Origin: Pseudomonas izuensis
Lineage (GTDB): Bacteria; Pseudomonadota; Gammaproteobacteria; Pseudomonadales; Pseudomonadaceae
Assembly (NCBI RefSeq): GCF_009861505.1
Contig: NZ_WTFT01000022.1
Location: 1 to 64,000 of the forward strand
Length of the DNA stretch: 64,000 nt
Reading direction: 5' to 3'
Part shown: one piece after another, positions 16,309 to 25,627 of the stretch
Position numbering within the stretch: position 1 is the stretch's first letter
Layout: every line of letters starts with the position of its first letter
Made by a program: the position numbers and the translations under genes
Notes under the pieces: model-generated
Seen by the model: the letters and a program-made list of their open reading frames with translations, nothing else
What the model was told of the DNA's origin: nothing
The model's database searches: none

Positions 16309-17205
16309 ATGTTCGACTGGAATGACCTGCGGTTTTTTCTGGAGTTGCAGCGCAGCGGGCGGTTGCTCACTGCGGCCCGCCGCCTGAACACCACCCATGC
16401 CACGGTGGCACGGCATATCGAGGCCATCGAAAAGAGCCTCGGCACCGCGCTGTTCGTGCAGCATGCCCAGGGCTATGAGCTGACACCGGCCGGCGAGGCG
16501 CTGCTCAAGCACGCCGAAGCCATGGAAAACGTCGCGCTGCTGGCCCAGGAGGAAATCACCCAATCCACGGCGCCGCTGGGCAAGATCCGCGTCGGGGTCA
16601 CGGAAGGGCTGGGCATCATGTTTCTCGCCAGCCGCATGAACGGCCTGTTCGAACGTTATCCGGGCCTGGAGGTTGAGTTGGTGGCGGTGCCGCGCTTCGT
16701 CAGCATCCTCAACCGAGAGGCGGAAATCAGCATCCACCTCGAACGCCCGGCCGCCGACATGCTGGTCACGCGCAAACTCACCGACTATCGCCTGGCGCTG
16801 TATGCCAGCCAGGATTATCTCGACAAGGCGCCACCGCTGGTCAATCGAGAAGACCTGGGCCGGCATGCCTGGATCGGTTACGTCGACGACCTGCTGTTCA
16901 GCCAGGAACTGATGTTCCTCAACAGCTTCTGCCGCAACCCGCAGGTGGTCTTCCATAGCACCAGCGTGATCGCCCAGCAACAGGCCGCCCGCGCGGGCCT
17001 GGGCATCGCCGTGTTGCCGTGCTACATGGCCAGCGCCGACCCCGGGCTGGTGCCGCTATTTGCGGATGAAAGCATCCTGCGCAGCTATTGGATCAGCACC
17101 CGCCGCGAGCTGCACAAATCCGTGCGATTGCGGGTGATGTGGGATTACGTGGTGCAGTTGTGTGAGCGTGAACAGGATCTCTTGCTGGGTGCACAACCCT
17201 TGTAG
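16309..17205 (+). CDS. LysR-family regulator, probably of the GMC/MHS genes
   Basis: A 298-aa LysR protein with HTH WNDLRFFLELQRSGRLLTAARRLNTTHATVARHIEAIE. AAGGAT precedes the ATG. The 132-bp gap to the divergent GMC gene is AT-rich, as expected for a shared LysR-controlled promoter. The last codons run into a REP: the TAG stop lies inside the TTGTAGGAGC opening of the doublet at 17200. Confidence 0.9.
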   Translation: MFDWNDLRFFLELQRSGRLLTAARRLNTTHATVARHIEAIEKSLGTALFVQHAQGYELTPAGEALLKHAEAMENVALLAQEEITQSTAPLGKIRVGVTEGLGIMFLASRMNGLFERYPGLEVELVAVPRFVSILNREAEISIHLERPAADMLVTRKLTDYRLALYASQDYLDKAPPLVNREDLGRHAWIGYVDDLLFSQELMFLNSFCRNPQVVFHSTSVIAQQQAARAGLGIAVLPCYMASADPGLVPLFADESILRSYWISTRRELHKSVRLRVMWDYVVQLCEREQDLLLGAQPL

Positions 17206-17282
17206 GAGCAATGCTTGCTCGCGATCAACGATAACGCGGTGTGCCTGAATTGACGCTATCGCGAGCAAGCTTTGCTCCCACA
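17200..17282. repeat. REP doublet overlapping the lysR stop codon
   Basis: Arms TGTAGGAGCAATGCTTGCTCGCGAT and ATCGCGAGCAAGCTTTGCTCCCACA. The upstream arm supplies the TAG stop of the preceding gene. Confidence 0.85.
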
Positions 17283-17299
17283 GAGTGCCGGGTCGTGTT

Positions 17300-18397
17300 T
17301 CAAGGAAGGATTTCGAACGCCGTGCTCGCCAGCCGTTCGCCATTCACCAATACATGCACCGCATGCGTGCCGGCGTAGTGCCGGCGGGTGGTGAGTGCCT
17401 TGATGTGCTGGCTACGGGCGATGGATTCGGTGGCATTGCCCGGCAGGGTCAGGGCCTTGAGCTTGAACACCTTCGACGAGGTGCTGCCATTGGCTTTCAC
17501 GTAATCGATGGCGTAGTCGATCACCAGGCGCTGGCTGGCCTCGACCGTGGATTTGACGGCGAAAGACAGGGTGATTTTCTCTCCCAGGCCAATCACTGGC
17601 GGGTTGACCTGCACATCGATGATCTCGACTTCAGGCTTGCCACCGGCTCCCATGATCGCCAGCGCCCGCTGATTGCCTTGCTTGATCAGGCTGCGCAGGG
17701 CGTGCCGGGCAATCCAGGCGGTGTGCTTGTTGTCCAGTGACCAGCCCTCGATCAGATCAAGCACCCACTCGGGATGCTCCTTGGTGATGTCGTTGAGGTG
17801 GTTGGCCACGGACTTGCGCACGTACAGACTGGGATCGGCCTTGAGGTTGTCGAGAATGTTTGCGGCGAGACTCGGGTCGGCCTGAATCCGCTCCAGGCGA
17901 AACGACCATGGCAGGCGCGGGCGGCAACCTTCGCTGGCCAGGCGCCGGACATGCTCGTTGTCATCCAGCGACCAGTCGTGCATCAACTGCAGTGAACGCT
18001 CGAAATTGTTGCGCAGGAATGGGCGGACCGCGAACTCCGAAGAGCCGAACGCGGTGAAGTACTTGAGAGCCTCCATGGACAACTCGAACCGGTCTGCGCC
18101 GTAAGTCGCCACGTAATGCGGCAGGCACATGCTGACAAAGCCGCTGTTGAGGCGCGGGGCGAGGGCGCGCAACATCTCCAGCGACGCTTCATAGTCCAGC
18201 GGCAATACCGCATGCAGGCATTCGCTGACGCGGGCCATGCGCTGCATCACCGACAGATCCGCCAGCCCCGCCTTGGCCAGTTTCAGGAACGCCTTGGCGT
18301 CGAAGTCGGGATAGACCGCGGTCATCTCGATGGCGATGTGCTCGAGGCGCTCGGCGTTGAAGATTTCCTTCAGGGCGGGGGAGGATTGGTCGGCCAA
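17300..18397 (-). CDS. HEAT-repeat DNA alkylation repair protein (AlkD-like)
   Basis: A 365-aa protein. Residues about 20-250 form helical HEAT-like repeats of the DNA alkylation repair family (RPFLRNNFERSLQLMHDWSLDDNEHVRRLASEGCRPRLPW ... YVRKSVANHLNDI). AlkD proteins excise positively charged alkylated bases. The last 110 residues are beta-rich (EVEIIDVQVNPPVIGLGEKITLSFAVKS), like an Ig-type appendage. Start choice: TTG at 18397, because AAGGA lies 7 nt upstream, while ATG 18448 lies inside a REP element with no ribosome-binding site. Active-site residues were not verified. Confidence 0.82.
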   Translation of the reverse strand: MADQSSPALKEIFNAERLEHIAIEMTAVYPDFDAKAFLKLAKAGLADLSVMQRMARVSECLHAVLPLDYEASLEMLRALAPRLNSGFVSMCLPHYVATYGADRFELSMEALKYFTAFGSSEFAVRPFLRNNFERSLQLMHDWSLDDNEHVRRLASEGCRPRLPWSFRLERIQADPSLAANILDNLKADPSLYVRKSVANHLNDITKEHPEWVLDLIEGWSLDNKHTAWIARHALRSLIKQGNQRALAIMGAGGKPEVEIIDVQVNPPVIGLGEKITLSFAVKSTVEASQRLVIDYAIDYVKANGSTSSKVFKLKALTLPGNATESIARSQHIKALTTRRHYAGTHAVHVLVNGERLASTAFEILP

Positions 18398-18445
18398 AGC
18401 AGTGTCCTTGAAAATTGGGTTCGTCTGATAAACCGCGTTATCGTT

Positions 18446-18512
18446 CATCGCGGGCAAGCCTTGCTCCCACAGGTTTCGCGTTCACTGTGGGAGCAAGGCT
18501 TGCCCGCGATGA
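18446..18512. repeat. Short REP doublet
   Basis: Arms CATCGCGGGCAAGCCTTGCTCCCACAG and CTGTGGGAGCAAGGCTTGCCCGCGATG separated by only about 12 nt, forming a long near-perfect hairpin between the KefB/C antiporter gene and the AlkD-like gene. Confidence 0.88.
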
Positions 18513-18528
18513 GGCCATCACAGCCGCC

Positions 18529-20337
18529 TCATTTTTTACCGGCTTGCTCTTCCAGCTGATCCGACTCAAACAACCGCGCCAGTTCCGCCCGTGCTTCCTG
18601 CGCCGTCTGCATGACTTTCGCCGCATCGTCGTAGATCGCATGCTGGGCTTCGAGTACCTGTTCGTCGTGATGCTTGAAGCGCTTGATCCGCGCATCGGCC
18701 TGGGCCTGGGTCAAGCCCAGGCCGATCAGCGTCTGCCGGCTCATTTCCAGGCTCGAATAAAAGGTTTCGCGAACGGCGTGGGCACCCACGTCCACCAAAC
18801 GATGCACATGCTGGCGGTTACGGGCACGGGCGATGATCTTCATGTGCGGGTAGAGCTTGTGCACCAGCTCGGCGGTCTTGATGTTGGTGTCCGGGTCATC
18901 GGTGGCAATCACGAAGAACTCGGCTTGCTCGACCTTGGCCGCGCTGAGGATTTCCGGGCGCATCGGGTCGCCGTAGAACACCGGCACACCGCCGAAACTG
19001 CGGGACAGCTCGATGGTTTCCACCGAGGTGTCGAGGGCGACAAACTTGATGTTCTGTGCCCGCAGGATCCGCGCCACGATCTGGCCCATACGGCCCATGC
19101 CGGCGATCACTACGCGGGGCGCATCGGTATCGATTTCGCGGAATTTCTCCGGCACCACCACCGGTTGCACCTTGGGGCTGACCAGACGCGCGCATGCCAG
19201 CAGCAGCAAGGGTGTGACGGCCATGGACAGGGTGATGGCCAGCACCAGCAAGTCGTACAGGCGCGGTTCGAACAAGCCTTGATCGCGGCCAATCTTGAAC
19301 ACCACAAAGGCAAACTCACCTCCGGCCGCCAGGACGATGCCCAGGCGAATGGCGCTGACTTTGCTCAAGCCCCCGGCCAATCGGCCCACAATGAACAGTA
19401 ACGGCAGCTTGATCGCGATCAGCAGCAGGGTCAGGCCCAATACCGTGATCGGCGCGCTCAGCAGCAGGCTCAGGTTCGCGCCCATGCCGACACTGATGAA
19501 AAACAGACCCAGCAACAGGCCCTTGAACGGTTCGATTTGCGCTTCCAGCTCATGACGGTACTCGGAGTCCGCCAGCAGCAGGCCAGCGAGAAACGCGCCG
19601 AGGGCCATGGACACCCCGACCAGATCCATCAGCCATGCGGTGCCGATCACCACCAGCAGCGCGGTGGCGGTAGACACCTCCGGCAAACCGGTTTTTGCCA
19701 CCACCCGGAATACCGGACGCAACAGATAACGGCCGCCGATCACCACCACAGCGATACTGCCCAGCACCCGCAAACCATGGTTCACATCTTGCGCCGCGCT
19801 GGCGTTGTGATCGACGCCGGCCAGCAACGGCACCATGGCGATCAACGGGATCGCGGCGATGTCTTGAAACAACAGAATCGCGAAGGCCAGTCGCCCATGG
19901 GGGCTGGTCAGTTCCTTGCGCTCGGCCAGGCTTTGCAGGCCAAACGCGGTGGACGACAGGGCCAGCCCCAGGCCCAGCACGATCGAGCTGTTCAAGGGTT
20001 GGCCAAACAGAAACAGCGCCACCACGCCAATCACCGAGCCGGTCAACAGCACTTGCGCCAGACCTACGCCGAATACCGATTTGCGCATCACCCACAGGCG
20101 TCGCGGCGACAATTCCAGGCCGATGATGAACAGCAGCAGCACCACGCCGAGTTCCGAGATGTGGCTGACACTGCTCGGGTTGCCGATCAGGCCCAGCACC
20201 GAGGGGCCGATGATCACCCCGGCAAACAGATAACCCAGCACCGCCCCCAGTTGCAGGCGTTTAGCCAGGGGAACGGTGAGGACTGCCGCGAACAGAAACA
20301 CGACGGCGGCTTGCAATAGATTGCCTTCATGGGGCAT
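18529..20337 (-). CDS. CPA2 cation:proton antiporter with RCK domain (KefB/KefC type)
   Basis: A 602-aa inner-membrane antiporter. The N-terminal about 385 residues are hydrophobic, with about 12 membrane segments and the family motif LLLFIIGLELSPRRLW. A Rossmann RCK/TrkA-N domain starts at RVVIAGMGRMGQIVARIL, and the tail is a charged coiled helix. Kef systems are glutathione-adduct-gated K+ efflux routes that acidify the cytoplasm against electrophiles; whether this one is glutathione-gated is not clear. No kefF/kefG ancillary flavoprotein lies next to it. The start at 20337 gives MPHEGNLLQAAVVFL; no strong ribosome-binding site discriminates it. Confidence 0.9.
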   Translation of the reverse strand: MPHEGNLLQAAVVFLFAAVLTVPLAKRLQLGAVLGYLFAGVIIGPSVLGLIGNPSSVSHISELGVVLLLFIIGLELSPRRLWVMRKSVFGVGLAQVLLTGSVIGVVALFLFGQPLNSSIVLGLGLALSSTAFGLQSLAERKELTSPHGRLAFAILLFQDIAAIPLIAMVPLLAGVDHNASAAQDVNHGLRVLGSIAVVVIGGRYLLRPVFRVVAKTGLPEVSTATALLVVIGTAWLMDLVGVSMALGAFLAGLLLADSEYRHELEAQIEPFKGLLLGLFFISVGMGANLSLLLSAPITVLGLTLLLIAIKLPLLFIVGRLAGGLSKVSAIRLGIVLAAGGEFAFVVFKIGRDQGLFEPRLYDLLVLAITLSMAVTPLLLLACARLVSPKVQPVVVPEKFREIDTDAPRVVIAGMGRMGQIVARILRAQNIKFVALDTSVETIELSRSFGGVPVFYGDPMRPEILSAAKVEQAEFFVIATDDPDTNIKTAELVHKLYPHMKIIARARNRQHVHRLVDVGAHAVRETFYSSLEMSRQTLIGLGLTQAQADARIKRFKHHDEQVLEAQHAIYDDAAKVMQTAQEARAELARLFESDQLEEQAGKK

Positions 20338-20440
20338 GGGAAAAACTCCATTTACTCGGTAAGGCGGGGGCGACAAGGATAAAGGCTGAGGCTTCGTGCG
20401 TCAGCTTTGGCCGTGCATCGTTGTTGGCTGACAGGCCGTC

Positions 20441-20536
20441 ATCGCGAGCAAGCTCGATCCCACAGAGGCGGGTGTCGGTCACAAAATGTATAAACGTCAC
20501 CCAACAACTGTGGGAGCGAGCCTGCTCGCGATGGCG
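20441..20536. repeat. REP doublet
   Basis: Arms ATCGCGAGCAAGCTCGATCCCACAG and CTGTGGGAGCGAGCCTGCTCGCGAT in the divergent region between the antiporter gene and a LysR gene. Confidence 0.85.
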
Positions 20537-20628
20537 GCCTGACATGCACAGATGATGTTACATTTTGCATTAATTGCTTACATTCATAGACCAATCGGAT
20601 CAATCGGATTCGACCCCGGGTGCGCACC

Positions 20629-21543
20629 ATGGCCATCAATTTCGACCTCAACGACCTGCAAGCCTTTCGCGCGGTGGTCGAGCAGGGCAGCTTTCGCAAG
20701 GCTGCCGATGCCGTGCGCATCTCTCAGCCAGCCCTGAGCCGACGGATAGAAAAGCTGGAGGACGCCCTCGGCGTGAGATTGTTCGATCGAACCACGCGCA
20801 AAGTCAGCCTGACCCAGGCCGGGCGCGGTTTCATTCCCAACGTCGAGCGTCTGCTGGACGATCTGGACGTGGCGTTGCTGGGCATCAGTGAAGTCGCTTC
20901 GACCCGACTCGGCCATGTCACCGTCGCCTGTGTGCCGTCGGCGGCGTACTACTTCATGCCGCGGGTCATCGCTCACTATCACCGGCAATTTCCACGAATC
21001 AAGGTCAAGGTGCTGGATTCCAGCGCTCACGAAGTGCTGAGTGCGGTGGTCAACGGCGAGGCGGATTTTGGCCTGAGCTTCATGGGTACCCTTGAGGCCG
21101 AAGTGGATTTCGAGCCGTTGGTGCAAGAGAGTTATGTGGTGGCCTGCCGACGCGATCATCCGTTGGCCGGGCGCACCAGCGTGACCTGGGACGAGTTTTA
21201 TCAGCAGGACTACATCTCGCTGGGCAAGACGTCGGGCAACCGCTTTCTGCTGGATCAGGCGCTGGCCCGGGTGGTGCCGCAGCGGCAGAGCATCTGTGAA
21301 ACCCTGCACGTGACGACCATGATCGGCCTGGTGGAAGCGGGGCTGGGCGTGGCGGCGGTGCCGTTGATGGCGATGCCGGCTGCGGACCACCCGATTCTGA
21401 CGCGGGTGACGCTCACCGACCCACAGGTGATGCGCAGTGTCGGACTGATCAAGCGCCGGGGGCGCACGCTGACCCCGGCCGCCCTGGCGCTGGAGCGCCT
21501 GGTGGTGGAAATGAAAGTCGTGCCGCCGACCCTCAGTGACTGA
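20629..21543 (+). CDS. LysR-family regulator
   Basis: A 304-aa LysR regulator with HTH NDLQAFRAVVEQGSFRKAADAVRISQPALSRRIEKLE. A GTG three codons upstream (20620) is an alternative start; neither has a strong ribosome-binding site. The 3' end overlaps the convergent binding-protein gene by 11 bp. It probably senses the substrate of the adjacent ModA-like/MFS pair (inference from position). Confidence 0.88.
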   Translation: MAINFDLNDLQAFRAVVEQGSFRKAADAVRISQPALSRRIEKLEDALGVRLFDRTTRKVSLTQAGRGFIPNVERLLDDLDVALLGISEVASTRLGHVTVACVPSAAYYFMPRVIAHYHRQFPRIKVKVLDSSAHEVLSAVVNGEADFGLSFMGTLEAEVDFEPLVQESYVVACRRDHPLAGRTSVTWDEFYQQDYISLGKTSGNRFLLDQALARVVPQRQSICETLHVTTMIGLVEAGLGVAAVPLMAMPAADHPILTRVTLTDPQVMRSVGLIKRRGRTLTPAALALERLVVEMKVVPPTLSD

Positions 21544-22303
21544 CCGAGTCCAGCCCAGTGGCTTTCACATCCGCCTGAGCCTGGGCCGAAGCCATGAACG
21601 CCAGCAGCGCCTTGGCCTCGGCCGGGTGTTGCGCGCCCACCGGAACACCCGCGGCAAAACGGGTGACCGATTGCACCGACTCCGGAATCTTCGCCACAAA
21701 AGTCACTCCTGGCACCGGCAGCAACTCGCTGACCTGCTGGAATCCCAATTGATAGTCGCCAGTGGCAACCACGGAGGCCACGGGGATTTTCGGCACCATC
21801 GTCGACTTGGCTTTGAGCTGATCCTCGATGCCCAGGCGTTTGAACAATTGCTGTTCGATATACACGCCGCTGGCGCTGTCTGAATAGGCGACTGACTTGG
21901 CGTCGAGCAATGTCTTTTTCAGACTGTCGACGGAACTGATGTCCGGCTTGGGCGCGCCTTCGCGAACCACCAGGCCGATCCGTGAGTCAGCCAGTTCGAC
22001 CCGGGATGCCGGATCGACTTTGCCTTGCTTGATCAGATCGTCCAGCGCGTAGCCGACCATGATCACCACGTCGGCTCGTTCTCCCCGGGCGAGGCGGTTG
22101 GGGATCGCTTCCGGGGCTTTGCCCATCGACGGGCCGAGGGCCGTGTCGAGGGTGTTGCCGGTGGAGGCGGCGAACTTCGGGCCGAGGATCTTGTAGGCGG
22201 CGGTGAAGCCACCGGAGGTCATCACGCGAATCTCTTGCGCATGGGCGACAGCGCTCACGCTGATGAGCACCGCCAGGGCCGCGACATTAAATAGCTTCTT
22301 CAT
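21533..22303 (-). CDS. ModA-like periplasmic substrate-binding protein
   Basis: A 256-aa type-2 periplasmic binding protein. The Sec signal peptide MKKLFNVAALAVLISVSAVAHAQ leads into EIRVMTSGGFTAAYKILGPKF. The segment NRLARGERADVVIMVG resembles ModA/WtpA-type proteins. No ABC permease or ATPase is adjacent; instead it lies 23 nt downstream of a citrate-type MFS gene, so it may act as a sensor or accessory binder. The start at 22303 is preferred because GAGA lies 6-9 nt upstream. Ligand unknown. Confidence 0.82.
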   Translation of the reverse strand: MKKLFNVAALAVLISVSAVAHAQEIRVMTSGGFTAAYKILGPKFAASTGNTLDTALGPSMGKAPEAIPNRLARGERADVVIMVGYALDDLIKQGKVDPASRVELADSRIGLVVREGAPKPDISSVDSLKKTLLDAKSVAYSDSASGVYIEQQLFKRLGIEDQLKAKSTMVPKIPVASVVATGDYQLGFQQVSELLPVPGVTFVAKIPESVQSVTRFAAGVPVGAQHPAEAKALLAFMASAQAQADVKATGLDSVSH

Positions 22304-22326
22304 GGGCATTCTCGAACAGGGCAGGT

Positions 22327-23619
22327 TCACGACAGGGCCGGTTGCAGGCGACCACTGGCACGGCGATAGAGAAACAGCGTCGCGCACAACGCGCAGAGTG
22401 CCGCGAAACTCATCCAGTAGCCGGGCGCAGCCTTGTCGCCGCTGTACTGGATCAGCAACGTCGACATCGCTGGGGTGAACCCGCCAAAGACTGCGGTAGC
22501 CAGGCTGTAGGCCAGGGAGAACCCCGCGACCCGCACCTCCACCGGCATGATTTCAGTCAGCGCCGGAATCATCGCGCCGTTGTACAAACCGTAAATGAAC
22601 GACAACCACAGCAGCACCAACAGCATGTTGAGGAAGCTCGGCGCCTGCACCAGATACGACAGCGCCGGGTAGGTCGAAGCGAGTGCCAGCAGAGACATGG
22701 CAATCAACACCGGACGCCGCCCGATGCGGTCCGACAACGCGCCACCGATCGGCAGCCAGAAGAAGTTCGAGACACCCACCAGCAAGGTCACCAGCAATGC
22801 ATCGGATGTGCTCAGGTGCAGCACCGTCTTGCCGAAAGTCGGCGCGTACACGGTGATCAGGTAGAACGCCGTGGTGGTCAGGGCCACCATCAACATGCTG
22901 GCGATGACGATCACCCAGTTCTGTGCCAGGGTGCGGAACACTTCGGCCATGCTTGGCCGGTGTTTGCGCGCGGCGAATTCTTCAGACTCTTCCAGGTTAC
23001 GGCGCAGGAAGAAGATGAAGGGCACGATCATGCAGCCGACGAAAAACGGAATCCGCCAGCCCCAGTCGGCAATCACCGCTGGCGCCATCCATTGGTTCAG
23101 GCCATAGCCCAACGCAGCCGCGACGACGATCGCCACTTGCTGGCTGCCCGACTGCCAACTGGTGAAAAAGCCTTTATTGCCAGGCGTCGCGATCTCCGAG
23201 AGATACACCGAAACACCACCCAGTTCCGCGCCGGCCGAGAAGCCCTGTAGCAAGCGGCCAATGAGCACGAGCGCGGGGGCGAACAGGCCGATGGTTTCAT
23301 AACCGGGCACCAGTACGATCAGGATCGTGCCGCTGGCCATGATCGACAACGTCACGATCAAGCCTTTGCGTCGGCCCACATCATCGATGTACGCACCCAG
23401 CACCACGGCACCCAGTGGACGCATCAGGAAGCCTGCGCCGAATACGGCAAAGGTCATCATCAGCGAGGCGAATTCGCTACTGGCCGGGAAGAACACGGCA
23501 GCGATTTGCGTGGCGTAAAAACCGAAGAGGAAGAAGTCGAACTGTTCAAGGAAGTTACCCGAGGTAACCCGGAAAATCGCACTGGCGCGGGAGCGTCCGC
23601 GTGGGATTGAGGCTGTCAT
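22327..23619 (-). CDS. MFS transporter of the citrate/tricarballylate type
   Basis: A 430-aa MFS protein of the MHS group: the start AIFRVTSGNFLEQFDFFLFGFYATQIAAVFFP and MRPLGAVVLGAYIDDVGRRKGL match the citrate-proton symporter/TcuC branch. Twelve membrane segments can be traced. It is followed at 23 nt by the ModA-like binding protein, and convergent to that a LysR gene. The likely role is uptake of a tri- or dicarboxylate, but this rests on family only. Confidence 0.87.
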   Translation of the reverse strand: MTASIPRGRSRASAIFRVTSGNFLEQFDFFLFGFYATQIAAVFFPASSEFASLMMTFAVFGAGFLMRPLGAVVLGAYIDDVGRRKGLIVTLSIMASGTILIVLVPGYETIGLFAPALVLIGRLLQGFSAGAELGGVSVYLSEIATPGNKGFFTSWQSGSQQVAIVVAAALGYGLNQWMAPAVIADWGWRIPFFVGCMIVPFIFFLRRNLEESEEFAARKHRPSMAEVFRTLAQNWVIVIASMLMVALTTTAFYLITVYAPTFGKTVLHLSTSDALLVTLLVGVSNFFWLPIGGALSDRIGRRPVLIAMSLLALASTYPALSYLVQAPSFLNMLLVLLWLSFIYGLYNGAMIPALTEIMPVEVRVAGFSLAYSLATAVFGGFTPAMSTLLIQYSGDKAAPGYWMSFAALCALCATLFLYRRASGRLQPALS

Positions 23620-23781
23620 AGATAAGTACTCCACCGCTTTTATGACGTGCGTCGCCTGGACGCGGCGCACGGTTCTTATTGGGGCGGATAGTGGAGCAGG
23701 GGGAGCGATATGTTAATTGCATAGTTGGCATGCATTGATGCGCGGGGTGGATCAATGTAGCTGTGTCGTATGGGCGGATGC

Positions 23782-23851
23782 CATCGCGGGCAAGACTTGC
23801 TCCCACAGAAGCATCACTGCGATCTGTGGGAGCAAGGCTTGCCCGCGATGA
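23782..23851. repeat. Short REP doublet
   Basis: Arms CATCGCGGGCAAGACTTGCTCCCACAG and CTGTGGGAGCAAGGCTTGCCCGCGATG about 14 nt apart, just beyond the stop of the GGDEF gene. Confidence 0.87.
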
Positions 23852-23869
23852 GGCCCTGCCAGTCAGCAT

Positions 23870-24937
23870 TCATGTTGGATGAAACACTGCCTGCTCACCC
23901 AACCGATACTGATTGTTCCCGCTGCGCTTGGCCTCATACATCGCCAGGTCGGCAATGTGGATCAGCCGGTCCATGCTGGGTGCATGGTCGGGGAATACGG
24001 CGACGCCCAGGCTGGTGCCGATGTGGCGCTGGTCATTGCCGATGGTCACGGGCGGGGAGAGTTCGACGAAGATTTTCTGGCAGATGCTGCGGGCTTCATC
24101 CTGCAGGCAGATGCCTTGGGGCAGGCCCTGGAGAATGACCACGAATTCGTCGCCGCCGATCCGGGCGACGGTGTCGGCGGTGTTCAGTATTTTTTTCAGC
24201 CGTGTGGCGGTGGTGATCAACACACGGTCGCCGGCCGCATGTCCGTAGCGGTCATTGATGGCCTTGAAACCGTTAAGGTCGACAAACACCAGTGCCACCC
24301 TGGTGGCGCTGACTCGCGCCTGTTCCAGTGCATCGGACAGGCGTTCCTCCAGCACCAGCCGGTTGGGCAATCCGGTCAACGGGTCGAAATGGGCCAAGTG
24401 TTGCAGGTAGCTGGCCGAGGCTTTTTCCTCGGTGATATCGCGCACCACGCCCATCATCTTGATGGTTTCATCGTGATTGTTCTTGACCACATTACCGGTT
24501 TCCCGCAGCCAGCGGATGGTGCCGTCGGGCCAGACCACGCGGTATTCCTCGTCGTGGTTTTCGCCGGTTGCCAGGCAGCGCAGCTCGCCGGCCCGGACCC
24601 TGGCCCGGTCGTCCGGGTGCACACAGGCGCAAAACAGGCTGTAGGAGGGGGTCACTTCGCCGATCCTGAACCCGAACATGGCGTAGATTGCTTCGGACCA
24701 GTAGAGCTTGTCGGTGTCGACATCCCAGTCCCAGGTGCCGATGCGGGCGAAGTACTGGCTGCGCTTGAAGCGCTCGACGTCACCGTCCTGGCGGATGTTA
24801 TGGCCCTCGGCCAGGTCATTGATGATCGAGCGATATTCGGCCAGTTGCCTGCGTAACCCGCGCTCGCGACCGATCAACACGACGATCAAAATGAGCATCA
24901 TCGAGCCGATGGCGGCGCTGGTCCAAAGCAATATCAT
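23870..24937 (-). CDS. PAS-GGDEF diguanylate cyclase
   Basis: A 355-aa membrane-anchored enzyme predicted to make cyclic di-GMP. One N-terminal membrane helix (residues 3-22) is followed by a short coiled stretch, a PAS/PAC domain (about 60-172, including GTWDWDVDTDKLYWSEAIYAMFGF) and a GGDEF domain (about 180-345). The active-site motif GGDEF is intact (261-265). The allosteric I-site position reads NTAD instead of RxxD, so product inhibition is probably lost. No EAL domain. The PAS domain resembles redox/flavin types, but a cofactor cannot be assigned. Confidence 0.93.
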   Translation of the reverse strand: MILLWTSAAIGSMMLILIVVLIGRERGLRRQLAEYRSIINDLAEGHNIRQDGDVERFKRSQYFARIGTWDWDVDTDKLYWSEAIYAMFGFRIGEVTPSYSLFCACVHPDDRARVRAGELRCLATGENHDEEYRVVWPDGTIRWLRETGNVVKNNHDETIKMMGVVRDITEEKASASYLQHLAHFDPLTGLPNRLVLEERLSDALEQARVSATRVALVFVDLNGFKAINDRYGHAAGDRVLITTATRLKKILNTADTVARIGGDEFVVILQGLPQGICLQDEARSICQKIFVELSPPVTIGNDQRHIGTSLGVAVFPDHAPSMDRLIHIADLAMYEAKRSGNNQYRLGEQAVFHPT

Positions 24938-25111
24938 TCGAAGATTGCCATCATGGCGTAGTGAACCGTGTGGAGAAGTGGGGGTTAGCTTAGTTCAGCC
25001 TAACTTCGGCAAACAGCGGCAAACCATCGTCAAGTGGCGGCGATGGTTGCCAATTGGCTGAAAATCTGGGAAAACGGCGCCCATCAAGCCTTTCGGGCAA
25101 CAAGGATACGA

Positions 25112-25459
25112 GTGAAAACAATGAATGACGACCTTCAGGTAATCGAACTCCAGGTAGGTGACGGAAAAGCCGCCGTCAAAGGCGCACTGATCACCACGCA
25201 GTACCGCGGATGGCTGGAAGACGGCACTGAATTCGATTCTTCCTGGAGCCGGGGCAAGCCGTTCCAGTGCGTGATCGGCACCGGGCGTGTGATCAAGGGC
25301 TGGGACCAGGGCATCATGGGCATGCAAGTCGGTGGCAAGCGCAAATTGCTGGTGCCGGCGCATCTGGGCTATGGCGAGCGCACGATGGGCAAGATCCCGT
25401 CGAACTCGAACCTTGTTTTCGAGATTGAATTGCTGGAAGTACAGACGCGGGATGACTGA
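25112..25459 (+). CDS. FKBP-type peptidyl-prolyl cis-trans isomerase
   Basis: A 115-aa single-domain FKBP: GALITTQYRGWLEDGTEFDSSWSRGKPFQCVIGTGRVIKGWDQGIMGMQVGGKRKLLVPAHLGYGER covers the full active site. It is cytoplasmic, with no signal peptide. A GTG start at 25112 is favoured because AAGGA lies 5 nt upstream; the ATG at 25121 is nine bases further and has no better site. Likely a general folding catalyst. Confidence 0.92.
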   Translation: MKTMNDDLQVIELQVGDGKAAVKGALITTQYRGWLEDGTEFDSSWSRGKPFQCVIGTGRVIKGWDQGIMGMQVGGKRKLLVPAHLGYGERTMGKIPSNSNLVFEIELLEVQTRDD

Positions 25460-25583
25460 TCAATCGGGGGCATTACGCGCGGTCTGAAATGGCAAAGTCT
25501 GGCCAAAACTACGAGGCGAGTGACGGGTACGCTTTGTTGTATTGTCAGGAGGGCTTGGCCGATACTTTCGAAAAGTTCTCTAG

Positions 25584-25601
25584 AATAAACAGTAGTTTAT
25601 T
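25584..25601. promoter_or_regulatory. AT-rich inverted repeat upstream of the metzincin
   Basis: AATAAAC-agta-GTTTATT, about 130 nt before the metzincin start, in DNA much more AT-rich than the rest of the window. Could be an operator or an H-NS/MvaT-type target; function unknown. Confidence 0.35.
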
Positions 25602-25627
25602 TCAGTTATTTGTTTAGGTTTGAGTAT

